Below are positions 43,904 through 54,966 of a DNA stretch of 64,000 bases, piece after piece. Both the position numbers and the translations under genes were made by a program. The stretch covers positions 46,042-110,041 of the forward strand of contig JBQTJN010000044.1 of the NCBI GenBank assembly GCA_052387095.1, read 5' to 3'. Origin of the DNA: JBQTJN01 sp052387095. GTDB taxonomy: Bacteria > Pseudomonadota > Alphaproteobacteria > Micavibrionales > Micavibrionaceae. How positions within the stretch are numbered: the stretch's first letter is position 1; each line of letters starts with the position of its first letter. Below the pieces are notes generated by a model that saw only the letters and a list, made by a program, of their open reading frames with translations, made no database searches and was not told where the DNA came from.

Positions 43904-46609
43904 TCAGCCGGTTTTGAGCAGCGACAGCGCCTGCTCAAGCTTTTTAAGAGTCAGCTCATACTGCGTCTTGCGGTTCTGGTGCTCCTCGATCACTTCGGGC
44001 GGCGCACGATCGGTGAAATCCTTATTCTCCAGTTTCTGCATTGTTTTCTCGATATTCTGATTAAGCGCCGCGATCTCCTTCTGCAGGCGCGCGCGTTCTT
44101 TATCAAGATCAATCAGCCCCGCTACCGGGATAACCAGCGTGGTTTCCCCGAGCACGGTTTGAATTGAGCCTGCCGGCACGACGGTTGTAATCTCAATCGC
44201 TTCCAGCCGCGCCATGCGCCTGAGCAGGTCATCATGCGTTTTTACACGCCGCTGCGTCTCCGCCGAGGCGTCCTTCAGCAGCAGCCGCGTCTTCGCCGCC
44301 ACCGGCACATTCATATCGCCGCGCACGCTGCGGATCTGGGAAATGCAGCCTATCAGCCAGTCCATTTCCCGTGTGGCCGCCTCGTTCGTTTTGACAGCGC
44401 TGTAATCGGGCCACGCGGCTTCCGACATTAATCCCTTACCGCCAAATGCAGCGCGCAGTTCTTCGGTGATAAATGGCATCAGCGGCGAGAGCAGAACCAT
44501 AATCTGGCTGAGCACCCAGCCGGTTGCGGCCCGCGTTTCTTTCATGACGTCATCCTGAGGAGCTTGCGACGAAGGATCTTGTGATTTAGACAAAGATCCT
44601 TCGCTATCGCTCAGGATGACGCCGGAACTTAAAAGCGGCTTGGTGAATTCGAGATACCAGTCACAGAACGTGCCCCAGGTGAACTGGTAAATGGCCCCGG
44701 CGAAATCGTTGAATTTATAAGCCTCGATCGCATGTTCCATGGCGTCTTTAGTTTTTACCAGTTCGCCGATGATCCAGGCATTCGGCGTCGCCTGCACGGC
44801 GGCCGGATTAAAATTCTCCGCCGGCAGGCACTGATTCATTTCGCAATAGCGCGCCGCGTTCCACAGTTTGGTCGCAAAATTCCGGTAACCCTCAACACGA
44901 TCCTTGGACAGCTTGATGTCGCGCCCCTGCGCCGCCATAGCCGCCATCGTGAAGCGCAAGCTGTCCGCGCCGAATTCATCGATAACCTCCAGCGGGTCCA
45001 TGACATTGCCCTTGGACTTGGACATTTTCGCACCCGACGCATCGCGCACCAGCGCATGCATGTAAACCGTGTGAAACGGCACGTCTTTCATGAAATGCAG
45101 ACCCATCATCATCATCCGCGCCACCCAGAAGAAAATAATATCGAAGCCCGTGACCAATACATCGCCGGGATAATAGCGGTCGAGCTCCGGCGTCTTGTCC
45201 GGCCAGCCCAGTGTCGAGAACGGCCACAGCGCCGATGAAAACCATGCGTCGAGAACGTCGGGATCCTGCTTCAGCGCCACAACCTTGCCATAGTGGATTT
45301 TGGCATCCGTTGCCGCCTGCCCGGCATCTTCCGCGACGAATACATGCCCGTCCGGCCCGTACCAGGCCGGGATCTGGTGTCCCCACCACAACTGGCGCGA
45401 AATACACCAGGGCTGGATATTGCGCATCCATTCGAAATACGTGTTCTCCCAGCTTTTCGGGACGAACACCGTGCGCCCCTCTTCGACCGCCTTGATCGCG
45501 GGAATCGCCAGCGTCGGCGCATCGCAATACCATTGATCGGTCAGAAACGGTTCAATGACCTCGCCTGAGCGATCGCCATGCGGGACGGTGTGCTTGATAT
45601 CTTCGACCTTCCTGATGAGATCCATGTCCTCGAGTTCGGCAAGAATTTTCTTCCGCGCTTTGAACCGGTCGAGACCTTGATATTCTTTCGGCGTGTTTTG
45701 ATTGCAGCAGGCATTCGCATCAAAAATACTGATCATCGTCAGGCCATGACGCTTGCCGACTTCGAAATCGTTGAAATCATGCGCGGGCGTAATCTTCACT
45801 GCGCCGCTGCCATGCTCCGGGTCAACATAATCGTCAGCGATGATCGGAATCAGGCGGTCGGCAATCGGCAGCGATGCGTATTTCCCGATTAAATGCTGGT
45901 AGCGTTCATCCTCGGGATGCACCGCCACCGCCGTATCGCCCAGCATCGTTTCCGGCCGCGTGGTGGCTACGGTGATAAATTCCTCCTGCTCCCCCTCAAC
46001 TGGGTAGCGTATATGCCAGAGATGGCCCTTTTTTTCCTTCTGCTCGACTTCGAGATCGGAAATCGAGGTGTGGAATTTTGGGTCCCAATTTACCAGCCGC
46101 TTGTCGCGGTAGATCAAACCTTCCTTGTGGAGCTCGACGAACACTTTCCGCACTGCACGGTTCAATCCCTCGTCCATCGTGAAGCGCGCGCGCGCCCAGT
46201 CCGGTGTTGCGCCGAGACGCTTGAGCTGGTTTACAATCGTCCCGCCCGATTCCGCCTTCCATTTCCAGACGCGTTCAAGGAATTCTTCGCGGCCCAGCGC
46301 TTTGCGCGTTTCGCCGCCTTTCTCCAGTAAACGTTCGACCACCATCTGCGTCGCGATCCCGGCATGATCTGTTCCCGGCTGCCACAACGCGTCACGTCCC
46401 TGCATGCGGTTATAACGGGTGAGAATATCCTGCAACGTCATGTTGAGCGCGTGGCCCATATGCAGGCTGCCCGTCACATTGGGCGGCGGCATCATCACCG
46501 TGAAGGGTCTGGCGTTGGAATCCGGGCGCGCCCCAAAAAATCCCGCCTTTTCCCAGGCGCGGTAATGCTTTTCTTCAATGGATTTTGAATGGAATGTCTT
46601 ATCTAACAT
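43904..46609 (-). CDS. valS: Valyl-tRNA synthetase
   Basis: ValS charges tRNA-Val and edits threonine. The 901-residue class I synthetase has the HIGH-type motif PPNVTGSLHMGHALN near residue 40, the editing domain (about residues 190-340), KMSKSKGN near residue 540, and the C-terminal tRNA-binding coiled coil (LIDLDKERARLQKEIAALNQNIEK). Between LEFTKPLLSS and KETRAATGWVL, about 26 residues (VILSDSEGSLSKSQDPSS and onward) are encoded by a palindromic repeat at 44548-44621, in frame. This is in the anticodon-binding domain, in a loop where ValS families vary, so the enzyme is probably active. Confidence 0.96.
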   Translation of the reverse strand: MLDKTFHSKSIEEKHYRAWEKAGFFGARPDSNARPFTVMMPPPNVTGSLHMGHALNMTLQDILTRYNRMQGRDALWQPGTDHAGIATQMVVERLLEKGGETRKALGREEFLERVWKWKAESGGTIVNQLKRLGATPDWARARFTMDEGLNRAVRKVFVELHKEGLIYRDKRLVNWDPKFHTSISDLEVEQKEKKGHLWHIRYPVEGEQEEFITVATTRPETMLGDTAVAVHPEDERYQHLIGKYASLPIADRLIPIIADDYVDPEHGSGAVKITPAHDFNDFEVGKRHGLTMISIFDANACCNQNTPKEYQGLDRFKARKKILAELEDMDLIRKVEDIKHTVPHGDRSGEVIEPFLTDQWYCDAPTLAIPAIKAVEEGRTVFVPKSWENTYFEWMRNIQPWCISRQLWWGHQIPAWYGPDGHVFVAEDAGQAATDAKIHYGKVVALKQDPDVLDAWFSSALWPFSTLGWPDKTPELDRYYPGDVLVTGFDIIFFWVARMMMMGLHFMKDVPFHTVYMHALVRDASGAKMSKSKGNVMDPLEVIDEFGADSLRFTMAAMAAQGRDIKLSKDRVEGYRNFATKLWNAARYCEMNQCLPAENFNPAAVQATPNAWIIGELVKTKDAMEHAIEAYKFNDFAGAIYQFTWGTFCDWYLEFTKPLLSSGVILSDSEGSLSKSQDPSSQAPQDDVMKETRAATGWVLSQIMVLLSPLMPFITEELRAAFGGKGLMSEAAWPDYSAVKTNEAATREMDWLIGCISQIRSVRGDMNVPVAAKTRLLLKDASAETQRRVKTHDDLLRRMARLEAIEITTVVPAGSIQTVLGETTLVIPVAGLIDLDKERARLQKEIAALNQNIEKTMQKLENKDFTDRAPPEVIEEHQNRKTQYELTLKKLEQALSLLKTG
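44548..44621. repeat. Palindromic repeat inserted in valS
   Basis: CGTCATCCTGAGGAGC...GAAGGATCTTG faces AAAGATCCTTCGC...GCTCAGGATGACG, an imperfect palindrome wholly within the valS reading frame and without a stop in that frame. Confidence 0.88.
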
Positions 46610-46620
46610 ATTACTCTCAT

Positions 46621-46710
46621 CGTCATTGCGAGGAGGTCGAAAGACCGACGAAGCAATCCATACTTTTTAAAAGTGGATTGCTTCGCTCATTCCATTCGCT
46701 CGCAATGACG
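46621..46710. repeat. Palindromic repeat type A, copy 9
   Basis: CGTCATTGCGAGGAGG...GAAGCAATCCA faces TGGATTGCTTCGC...GCTCGCAATGACG, between popZ and valS. Confidence 0.85.
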
Positions 46711-46727
46711 GTAGACACAATGAAATC

Positions 46728-47261
46728 CTAATCGCCCTGCACGCGGCGGGAAATGCGTTCCAGTTCTTTCTGAAGCAGCCTTTCAACCAGCGCAGGCAGG
46801 TATTTGTCGAGCCAGTCACGCAAGAGCGGTTTGATCTCTTCGCGCACCACATCTTCAATCGTGATGCCGCCGCCGCTTTGAATTTCGGAGCGTCTCGTCA
46901 ATTCCGAAAGTGCGCCGGCCACGGAGTCTTCGGCCGTCTTGGTAAGAATTTCCGTCAGGCTTTCATCAGGCGGTGTCATTGTTGTCTCCGGCGGTTTGGC
47001 TTGAACAGGGGCTTGGGTCGGTGGAGAAACTCTTGCAGGTTCCGGTTGTGGTTCCGGTTCAGGCTCAGGCGCGAATTGCGGTACCGCAGCCACAGGTTCG
47101 GACGCCACAGGGGCAGGCTCGTCAACCTTGTCGGTCAGTTCAATAACATCATCTTCCATGGAAGCCCCCGGCGCATCATCCTCTTCGGAAATGATCTGGC
47201 GGATGGAGTCTAGGATCTCCTCGATCGAGGGGTCTGCTTCTGTTTTTTGCTGTTCGGCCAT
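46728..47261 (-). CDS. popZ: Polar organising protein PopZ (DUF2497)
   Basis: PopZ makes a polar matrix that anchors the ParB-bound centromere and other pole proteins. The 177-residue protein has the N-terminal binding helix PSIEEILDSIRQIISEE, a Pro/Glu-rich linker (about residues 45-100) and the C-terminal oligomerisation helices (TIEDVVREEIKPLLRDWLDKYLPALVERLLQKELERI). The order valS-popZ-tolC-pcm is typical in alphaproteobacteria. Confidence 0.93.
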   Translation of the reverse strand: MAEQQKTEADPSIEEILDSIRQIISEEDDAPGASMEDDVIELTDKVDEPAPVASEPVAAVPQFAPEPEPEPQPEPARVSPPTQAPVQAKPPETTMTPPDESLTEILTKTAEDSVAGALSELTRRSEIQSGGGITIEDVVREEIKPLLRDWLDKYLPALVERLLQKELERISRRVQGD

Positions 47262-47329
47262 GGGTCTAACGGGTGTAAAAAATCTGAAAGATCAGTTTCT
47301 TACATTGGGAAGGCCTTGTCAAAGACCGA

Positions 47330-48760
47330 TTACGGGTCCGGGGTAACCCTATCCACATCCGTGCTGAAAATCTTGCGCCGGGCTTCCTCGAGGTTTTTCC
47401 CGTGCGTGATTTCATTATCGGCAAAGCCGAGGGTAGAGGGCGTCAGCATGCCGAGCGACGATAAAAGCCTGAACTGGGCGATGATTCGGTCGGTCCGGGC
47501 CGTCACGAGGGCGACCTCCGCATTCAGGAGTTCCTGATCGGCATCGAGAGCATCCAGCACGGTGCGCGTGCCTATCTCGGTTTCCTGCCGCACGCCTTCC
47601 CGGGCAACGCGGGCGGCCTCGACTTCGGAGGCGCGGGACGTTATTTCCGCATTGGTCGCCGCCAGACTCTCCCAGCTGCTCACCGTTTCCTGCCGCGCCT
47701 GCCGCTTGGTCTCAAGAATTTCGAGATAACGCTGGTTGGCAACATGCTTGGCCTGCCGCACGCGCGAGCGCGTCACGCCGGCTTCATAAAGCGGTATGCT
47801 GGCGGAAATTCCAATCGCATTGCTCGAGGATTCATTGAGGTTGGGCCGCGGGTCGTAACTCTTGTCATACGATGTAAAAAATCCAACCTCCGGCAGCAAT
47901 GCGCCGAACTCACCGCTGATATCCGCTTCCGCCGCTTTGTGCGTGCTTTGTGATGCAAGCACCAGAGGACTCCCCGTTTCCGCCTGCGCAGTCGCATCGT
48001 CCAGCGTCGCAGGCAAAGGCAGGTCCAGCACGGGTTCGACAAGATTCTCAGCCGGCAGACCGGTCACCTGGTTGAAAATACCGATGCTGGTATTGAGGTT
48101 GCCGCGTGCGCGGATGATCTCGGATTTGGCGCGCGCAAGACGCGCTTTTGCCTGGCTGGTATCGGTCTTGGTCAACTCACCCGCATCAAAGCGTGCGGTC
48201 GTCACCTGCAGGCTTTTGGCAATGACTTCCTCGTTGTTCTGGCTGAGATCGAGCAGCGCCGCATCGCGCACGACATTCATATAGGCCGTCGCGGCATCGA
48301 GCAGGACAAGCTGTTCTGATTGGTTCAGGAGATCTGATTGCGCCCCAATCGTATAGCGCGCCGCCGTGCTTTCCGCCATCGTGCGTCCGCCGCGGTAAAG
48401 CGGCTGGTCCAGTGTTATGCCGAAATTCTTTTCCGTTGATGCGCCGTCGCTGCCGAAACTGCTGCCGTCGCTATCGCTGCGTGTAACATTCGTAGCCGCG
48501 ATAATGGAAGGTTTGTAGCCCGCCTGCGCCTGCGGCAGGAATTCATGCGTAGCACGCAATTCTTCGCGCGCGGCCCGCAGAGTCGGGTTGTTCATATAAG
48601 TGTGATGCAGGACGCTTTGCAATGTGAGAACGTTAATCGGCTGCGCGGGCGCCAATGCCTGTTCAGTTGCTGGCGTCACTGTGTCCTCAGCATGTGCCAC
48701 CCCTGAAAGAACAATAAGGCCAAGGAAAAGCCGGAGGAAAAATGTGAGATGCGGTTTCAA
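47330..48760 (-). CDS. tolC: Outer-membrane efflux channel TolC family
   Basis: The 476-residue protein has a signal peptide (FLRLFLGLIVLSGVAHAED) and two halves of the outer membrane efflux protein fold, each with long amphipathic helices and beta segments (FGITLDQPLYRGGRT; AIGISASIPLYEAGVTRSR). It would form the trimeric exit duct for type I secretion or RND pumps. The end has the usual EIGTRTVLDALDADQELLNAEVALVTART. It starts 16 bases after the pcm stop. Confidence 0.94.
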   Translation of the reverse strand: MKPHLTFFLRLFLGLIVLSGVAHAEDTVTPATEQALAPAQPINVLTLQSVLHHTYMNNPTLRAAREELRATHEFLPQAQAGYKPSIIAATNVTRSDSDGSSFGSDGASTEKNFGITLDQPLYRGGRTMAESTAARYTIGAQSDLLNQSEQLVLLDAATAYMNVVRDAALLDLSQNNEEVIAKSLQVTTARFDAGELTKTDTSQAKARLARAKSEIIRARGNLNTSIGIFNQVTGLPAENLVEPVLDLPLPATLDDATAQAETGSPLVLASQSTHKAAEADISGEFGALLPEVGFFTSYDKSYDPRPNLNESSSNAIGISASIPLYEAGVTRSRVRQAKHVANQRYLEILETKRQARQETVSSWESLAATNAEITSRASEVEAARVAREGVRQETEIGTRTVLDALDADQELLNAEVALVTARTDRIIAQFRLLSSLGMLTPSTLGFADNEITHGKNLEEARRKIFSTDVDRVTPDP

Positions 48761-48775
48761 TTTAAGCCTGTATGT

Positions 48776-49468
48776 TCAGCGTCCGAAGTTAAAGCTAGTG
48801 CGCGGTTCATAGCCCGGCAAGGTGGCACACCCCGCTTCGAACAGCGGATAGGAAGAAAGCTCGCCCCCGCTTTGTTTGACGCCGTTCCGGCGCAGGATCA
48901 CCACCTGCCCCATCGTGGCGCCCCCAGCTTTTATAGAGTCTTTAAATACTGCGATCAACCGCCCGCCGGGTTTTAGCTGTTCGCTCAAACTATCCGGAAT
49001 GGAACTGATCGCGCCGTTAACAAAAATAAGATCGTAGGGGCTGCCGGCAACATGACCTGCCGTTAAAGGCCCGGTCACCGCTGTTATGTTCTGAATGCGC
49101 AGACCCTTCGTCGCCGCGTTCAGTGCCGTCGTGAAATCCGCACGTTCCTCGAGCGCCGTCACGTGTTCACACAACATGGAAAGAATGACCGCGGCGTAAC
49201 CGGTGCCGCCGCCGATATCCAGCACAAGATCGGTTTTTGCCGGTTGCACCGCCTCCATCATCCTTGCCTGCACAGCGGGCGCCAGCAGGAAACGATTTTT
49301 ACCGAGCGCCACATCCTCGTCGCAATAGGCGATGCCTGTCATATGCGCAGGCACGAATTTTTCGCGCGGCACACTGCCAAATGCGGCCATGACCGCCGGC
49401 GTCACGACATTCGCCGTGTGAATTTGGCAATCCACCATGTTTTTGCGGGCCTGGGCGAAATGGGTCAT
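48776..49468 (-). CDS. pcm: Protein-L-isoaspartate O-methyltransferase family protein
   Basis: The 230-residue protein has the PCMT fold: ARKNMVDCQIHTANV near the start, FVPAHMTGIAYCDEDVALG, the AdoMet motif LVLDIGGGTGYAAVILS, and YDLIFVNGAISSIPDSLSEQLKPGGRLIAVF. In alphaproteobacteria this tolC-linked copy is distinct from the surE-linked pcm, and may have another target. The usual post-motif SGYQ is altered. Confidence 0.88.
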   Translation of the reverse strand: MTHFAQARKNMVDCQIHTANVVTPAVMAAFGSVPREKFVPAHMTGIAYCDEDVALGKNRFLLAPAVQARMMEAVQPAKTDLVLDIGGGTGYAAVILSMLCEHVTALEERADFTTALNAATKGLRIQNITAVTGPLTAGHVAGSPYDLIFVNGAISSIPDSLSEQLKPGGRLIAVFKDSIKAGGATMGQVVILRRNGVKQSGGELSSYPLFEAGCATLPGYEPRTSFNFGR

Positions 49469-49562
49469 GGGTTAAATGAATGAAGGGGTTGAAATTTGCA
49501 CCGTTTGTACATTCAATTTCACGGATTTGCCAATGATTTTCAAGACTTGACGGGATCGATTA

Positions 49563-49591
49563 TTGACTTGGGCAGGGCGGGTATTCTATTG
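49563..49591 (+). promoter_or_regulatory. Candidate promoter of tRNA-Cys
   Basis: TTGACT (49563-49568) and CTATTG (49586-49591) are 17 bases apart, ending 18 bases before the tRNA. The -35 box is good and the -10 box weak. Confidence 0.4.
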
Positions 49592-49609
49592 AGAGGGTCC
49601 CTCCCCGTT

Positions 49610-49683
49610 GGCGCGGTGGCAGAATGGCGATGTAGAGGACTGCAAATCCTCGAATGCGGGTTCGATTCCCGCCCGTGCCTCCA
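49610..49683 (+). tRNA. tRNA-Cys (GCA)
   Basis: The acceptor stem GGCGCGG pairs with CCGTGCC with one G-T, the anticodon stem GAGGA/TCCTC holds loop CTGCAAA with anticodon GCA, and the T arm has GTTCGATTC-type loop TTCGATT. CCA is encoded. The cloverleaf is complete. Confidence 0.95.
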
Positions 49684-49751
49684 GTATCTTCATAAAATTA
49701 TTGCTTATTATGTTTTAGATAGGTATGTTCCCATAATTAAAATGGGTTTGC

Positions 49752-51707
49752 ATGTCTTTGGTATATAGAAATTTTGCCAATCAGGTGTCCCTGCTGGATG
49801 CGTCTTGCGCTTCCGTGCAGCAGTCATTTTGGACGGACCGGGTCGGGCGCGTTTATCTCAAGGGCGGCAAGCCGTTTGTCGCGCGCGTGCATGCGGCAAG
49901 TATTGGTGAATATGATGATTCGCACCTTCCCCGGATTAAGACATATAGGTCCGCACAGAAACAACATAGCGATTTTCTAAGCGACCAGGTTTATCTTGGC
50001 TTCGCAGGATTTCTCAATCTAAGTTATATCGAGGCAATCAAACCGGCCGCGGTCTTTTTAGGCGACAATAATACCGCGCAAAAAATTTTCTGGAAACTTT
50101 TCATTGAATGCCGGAAAAATAATCCGGATTTTGAACACTTCAAAAAAAATCTGGGAAATATAGAAGAGCAGCTTGTCGCCGAACTCAGGCAAAATTTTTC
50201 AGAAACCAACGGGGCGAAAGCGTACGAAAAAGATTTGGCTTTCTTGAAAAGAAACCACGGTGTTTTCAGGAGAATGGGTGGCCTGCAGGAATGGATTTAT
50301 CGCGATAATACCCAAACAAGAAAACATGCCGATAGATTTTGGATGAAAAATGAAGGGAGTCATTTTTACAAGCTTGTACGTGAAAATGCGGTTGCGCCCT
50401 TGACGATCGATCTGACGGATACGGTTGCGGTCCAACAGCTTCAGGATTTTATGCAGAATGTAGAATATGAATGTGTAAACGGGGATAATATCAGTTTTTC
50501 CCGAAAAGGCGCCTCATTCGGAACGATTTATGTAAGCAATATTATTCACGCTGCAGGTGTCGTTTCAGGTTCGTGGCGTGCCTATGATTCCGATGCTGGC
50601 TGGCGCGAGGAAGAGCCCATTGTCATTGCTAACGTCAAATCTCTTGCGGGCAACCAAGGCGCTAATATCATAGATGATCTGACAACCTTGCAGCCAAAAG
50701 ATTTTTTTGAGGAAACGGCTCCTTTTCATCCGCGCAATGCCCCCATGATCTGTTCTGATATTAAAGTCATTGAATTGGTTCTTGATAATTGCGCCTATAC
50801 AGAGCTTCATCAAAAAGAAATAGGTTTTCTTCAAGATTATTCACTGAAAATGCCTGATTACACGGGCATGTGCCGTCATGCGATTTCCACGGCGGTTGGA
50901 AGAGCTTATGTTATTAAAGAACTTCTGCCCCTTCTGGATGGGGATGTTAAAGCCATCAAAATTTTACCGGATAAAGTATTAAAGAATATAAGGTGCATTT
51001 TTGAGGATACGCAAAACTATCCTAAAATATATATGGGTTCAGGCGGTCTGGAAGAATTGCAGAACATAGCGAATTGCAAGCCCGGCGCGGCGATCTTGTT
51101 TCACCGCAATTTTATAAAAACATTATTTATGCGGCAGGTGGTCGAAAATCTTTCGCAAAACCACAATAAGCGGGATTTTTTGGAATCTTTCCGCAATACT
51201 GCAAGCCAACTTTCTGAGAGACTGCACTTATTGCATAATTCTGAAAGCATAAAAGGTTTATTGTTGGGTATAGAAAATATTGAAGAGGAAATTTCTGCAA
51301 AAGTAGAAGAAATTATTCCGGAAATTAAAACGCTGTTTAATAAAATTGCTGAAGAAGAATATTCTTATCTACATTTAATGGGCAAAAGTAACGCACTCCC
51401 AGTAATTACACTTGATCTACTTGACACAGGAGCGGTTGTGGCACTTGAAGAAGCGCTTGAGAATTGCGTTTACAGGGCAACTTATTTTTATCAAACCGAA
51501 CACACCAGCCAAAAACAATATACAGAACCCATGCGCAGAGAAGGTCTTCAAATTGGTTTCATCAATGTTTGCGGACAAATTCAGTATTTAACTCAGGATC
51601 TCAGAGAGCAGGATAATAAGCGTCTGCGTAATCTGGACCGGTTGCTACAACTTTCATCAACAGCGCAGTTACAGTCTGTTTCAGGTCCTAACCATTTAAT
51701 CCAATAA
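49752..51707 (+). CDS. Hypothetical 651-residue protein with internal repeats
   Basis: I recognise no family. No signal peptide or membrane segment is seen. At least two segments resemble each other: APLTIDLTDTVAVQQLQDFM with QNVEYE (about residues 215-240) and PVITLDLLDTGAVVALEEAL with ENCVY (about 555-580). A weaker third is SDIKVIELVLDNCAY (about 340). A helical part (about 490-545: QLSERLHLLHNSESIKGLL and onward, acidic) lies between. The start follows tRNA-Cys by 68 bases and the gene precedes the TerC gene; it is more AT-rich than both flanks. Possible mobile cargo downstream of a tRNA. Confidence 0.7.
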   Translation: MSLVYRNFANQVSLLDASCASVQQSFWTDRVGRVYLKGGKPFVARVHAASIGEYDDSHLPRIKTYRSAQKQHSDFLSDQVYLGFAGFLNLSYIEAIKPAAVFLGDNNTAQKIFWKLFIECRKNNPDFEHFKKNLGNIEEQLVAELRQNFSETNGAKAYEKDLAFLKRNHGVFRRMGGLQEWIYRDNTQTRKHADRFWMKNEGSHFYKLVRENAVAPLTIDLTDTVAVQQLQDFMQNVEYECVNGDNISFSRKGASFGTIYVSNIIHAAGVVSGSWRAYDSDAGWREEEPIVIANVKSLAGNQGANIIDDLTTLQPKDFFEETAPFHPRNAPMICSDIKVIELVLDNCAYTELHQKEIGFLQDYSLKMPDYTGMCRHAISTAVGRAYVIKELLPLLDGDVKAIKILPDKVLKNIRCIFEDTQNYPKIYMGSGGLEELQNIANCKPGAAILFHRNFIKTLFMRQVVENLSQNHNKRDFLESFRNTASQLSERLHLLHNSESIKGLLLGIENIEEEISAKVEEIIPEIKTLFNKIAEEEYSYLHLMGKSNALPVITLDLLDTGAVVALEEALENCVYRATYFYQTEHTSQKQYTEPMRREGLQIGFINVCGQIQYLTQDLREQDNKRLRNLDRLLQLSSTAQLQSVSGPNHLIQ

Positions 51708-51781
51708 ATTATAATATAACTATATAGCTTTTACTTTCCCTTTCCCTTTGTTTTTAAATGCTATCATGTTAAACAATTGGC

Positions 51782-53365
51782 ATGCTTGATTTTTCCGTAC
51801 ACATGGAATGGTTGTGGGATCCGACCGCATGGCTCGGCCTTCTGACCCTGATCCTGCTCGAGCTGATCCTCGGCATTGATAACCTCGTTTTCATCGCCAT
51901 CCTCGCCCAGAAACTTCCCGCGCATCAGCGCGACAAGGCCCGCAAGATCGGCCTGATCCTCGCGCTCGGCATGCGCCTCGTTCTTCTGGCCAGTATCGCG
52001 TGGCTCACCACCCTCACCGCCCCGCTCTTCGCGGTTCTCGGACAGGAATTCTCCGGCCGCGACCTGATCATGCTGGGCGGCGGCCTGTTTCTGCTCTGGA
52101 AGGCAACCACCGAAGTGCATGGACGTCTCGAGGGCCACGGCCACGGCCACGGCGGCACGCAATATAAAGCAAAATTCTGGATGGTGATCGCCCAGATCAT
52201 TGTGCTCGACGCGGTCTTCTCGATCGACTCCGTCATCACGGCGGTCGGCATGTCGGACCACCTTTCCATCATGATGCTTGCGGTGGCAATTTCCATCGTA
52301 CTGATGATCTGGGTCAGCAAGCCGCTCACGGAATTTGTCAACGCTCACCCGACCATTGTCATGCTCTGCCTCGGCTTCCTGCTGATGGTGGGCTTCAGTC
52401 TTGTCGCGGAAGGCTTCGGCTCCCACATCCCGAAAGGCTATCTCTACGCCGCCATCGGTTTCTCCGTCCTCATCGAGGCCGTCAACCAGTTCGCGCAGGT
52501 CAAACTCAAGAGACGCGTCCGCGAGGAAACACCCGATATGCGCGAGCGTACCGCCAACGCGCTGCTGCGCATGCTTGGCGCGCGTAAGGGCGGCGACGAG
52601 CAAAGCAGCCAGGAGATCGGCGTCATTATCCAGCAGGCTGCGCAGGAAAATTTCCTCAGCGATCCCGAGAAAGACCTGCTCCGCGGCGTGCTCAATCTCA
52701 CCGAACGCTCGGTTAGCACCATCATGACCCCGCGCACGGATATCGAATGGATCGATATCACCGAGAGCGATGAAGGCATCCGCCGCCAGCTAACGGAAAA
52801 CACACGCTCGCAATTGCTGGTCGGCGAAGGCAGCCTCGAGGCCGTGCTTGGCGTCGTTCATCGCGAAGATTTTCTCACGCCCCTGATTCAGCGCGGCTGG
52901 ATACCGCCGCTCGCCAAGATAATGAAAGAACCGTTATTTGTTCATGAAAATGCCAGCATCTTGATGTTGCTCGAAACCTTCCGCAAGAAGCGCGCCGACC
53001 TTGCCGTCGTCATCGATGAATTCGGCACGGTGCAGGGCCTGATCACGCACCACGACCTGCTCGAGGGTATTGCCGGCGAATTTCCCGATCATGACGACCC
53101 GGCCCCCGAAACCATGATCGCTAAACAGGATGACGGCTCTTGGGTCATTGACGGCGCCGCTTCCATCTATGATGTGCGCGACCGCACGGGCTTTGATTAC
53201 GAACTGGATGGCAGTTTTTCCACCATGGCCGGGTTCGTCCTGCATGAGGCCGGGAAATTCCCGAATGTCGGCGAAGTTCTCAAATGGGAGGGCTGGAAAT
53301 TCGAGGTCCTGGAGATGGACGGCAAGCGCATTGCCCGTGTCAGGCTGGCCCAAAGCGGCGGCTGA
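51782..53365 (+). CDS. TerC-family membrane protein with CBS and CorC domains
   Basis: The 527-residue protein has a TerC domain (about residues 1-240) with [23 protein letters not shown] and [19 protein letters not shown], both with the conserved acidic motifs ([16 protein letters not shown]), and a His-rich loop (GHGHGHGG). A CBS pair follows (about residues 300-420: [37 protein letters not shown]), then a C-terminal CorC/HlyC domain ([20 protein letters not shown]). The family is implicated in metal ion export or tellurium resistance; the exact ion is unknown. It lies between two tRNA genes. Confidence 0.9.
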   Translation: MLDFSVHMEWLWDPTAWLGLLTLILLELILGIDNLVFIAILAQKLPAHQRDKARKIGLILALGMRLVLLASIAWLTTLTAPLFAVLGQEFSGRDLIMLGGGLFLLWKATTEVHGRLEGHGHGHGGTQYKAKFWMVIAQIIVLDAVFSIDSVITAVGMSDHLSIMMLAVAISIVLMIWVSKPLTEFVNAHPTIVMLCLGFLLMVGFSLVAEGFGSHIPKGYLYAAIGFSVLIEAVNQFAQVKLKRRVREETPDMRERTANALLRMLGARKGGDEQSSQEIGVIIQQAAQENFLSDPEKDLLRGVLNLTERSVSTIMTPRTDIEWIDITESDEGIRRQLTENTRSQLLVGEGSLEAVLGVVHREDFLTPLIQRGWIPPLAKIMKEPLFVHENASILMLLETFRKKRADLAVVIDEFGTVQGLITHHDLLEGIAGEFPDHDDPAPETMIAKQDDGSWVIDGAASIYDVRDRTGFDYELDGSFSTMAGFVLHEAGKFPNVGEVLKWEGWKFEVLEMDGKRIARVRLAQSGG

Positions 53366-53386
53366 GCCCCTTGAATTAAAAGAAAA

Positions 53387-53414
53387 TTGACATTTTCATG
53401 GGAGGCTGTATGCA
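53387..53414 (+). promoter_or_regulatory. Candidate promoter of tRNA-Asn
   Basis: TTGACA (53387-53392) and TATGCA (53409-53414) are 16 bases apart, ending 16 bases before the tRNA start. Confidence 0.45.
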
Positions 53415-53430
53415 GTATATCTCTTTTTAT

Positions 53431-54962
<1,532 letters not shown>

Positions 54963-54966
<4 letters not shown>

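Noticed and set aside
49469..49609. Small RNA or gene between pcm and tRNA-Cys
   Set aside because: Only a probable tRNA promoter can be supported in the 141 bases.
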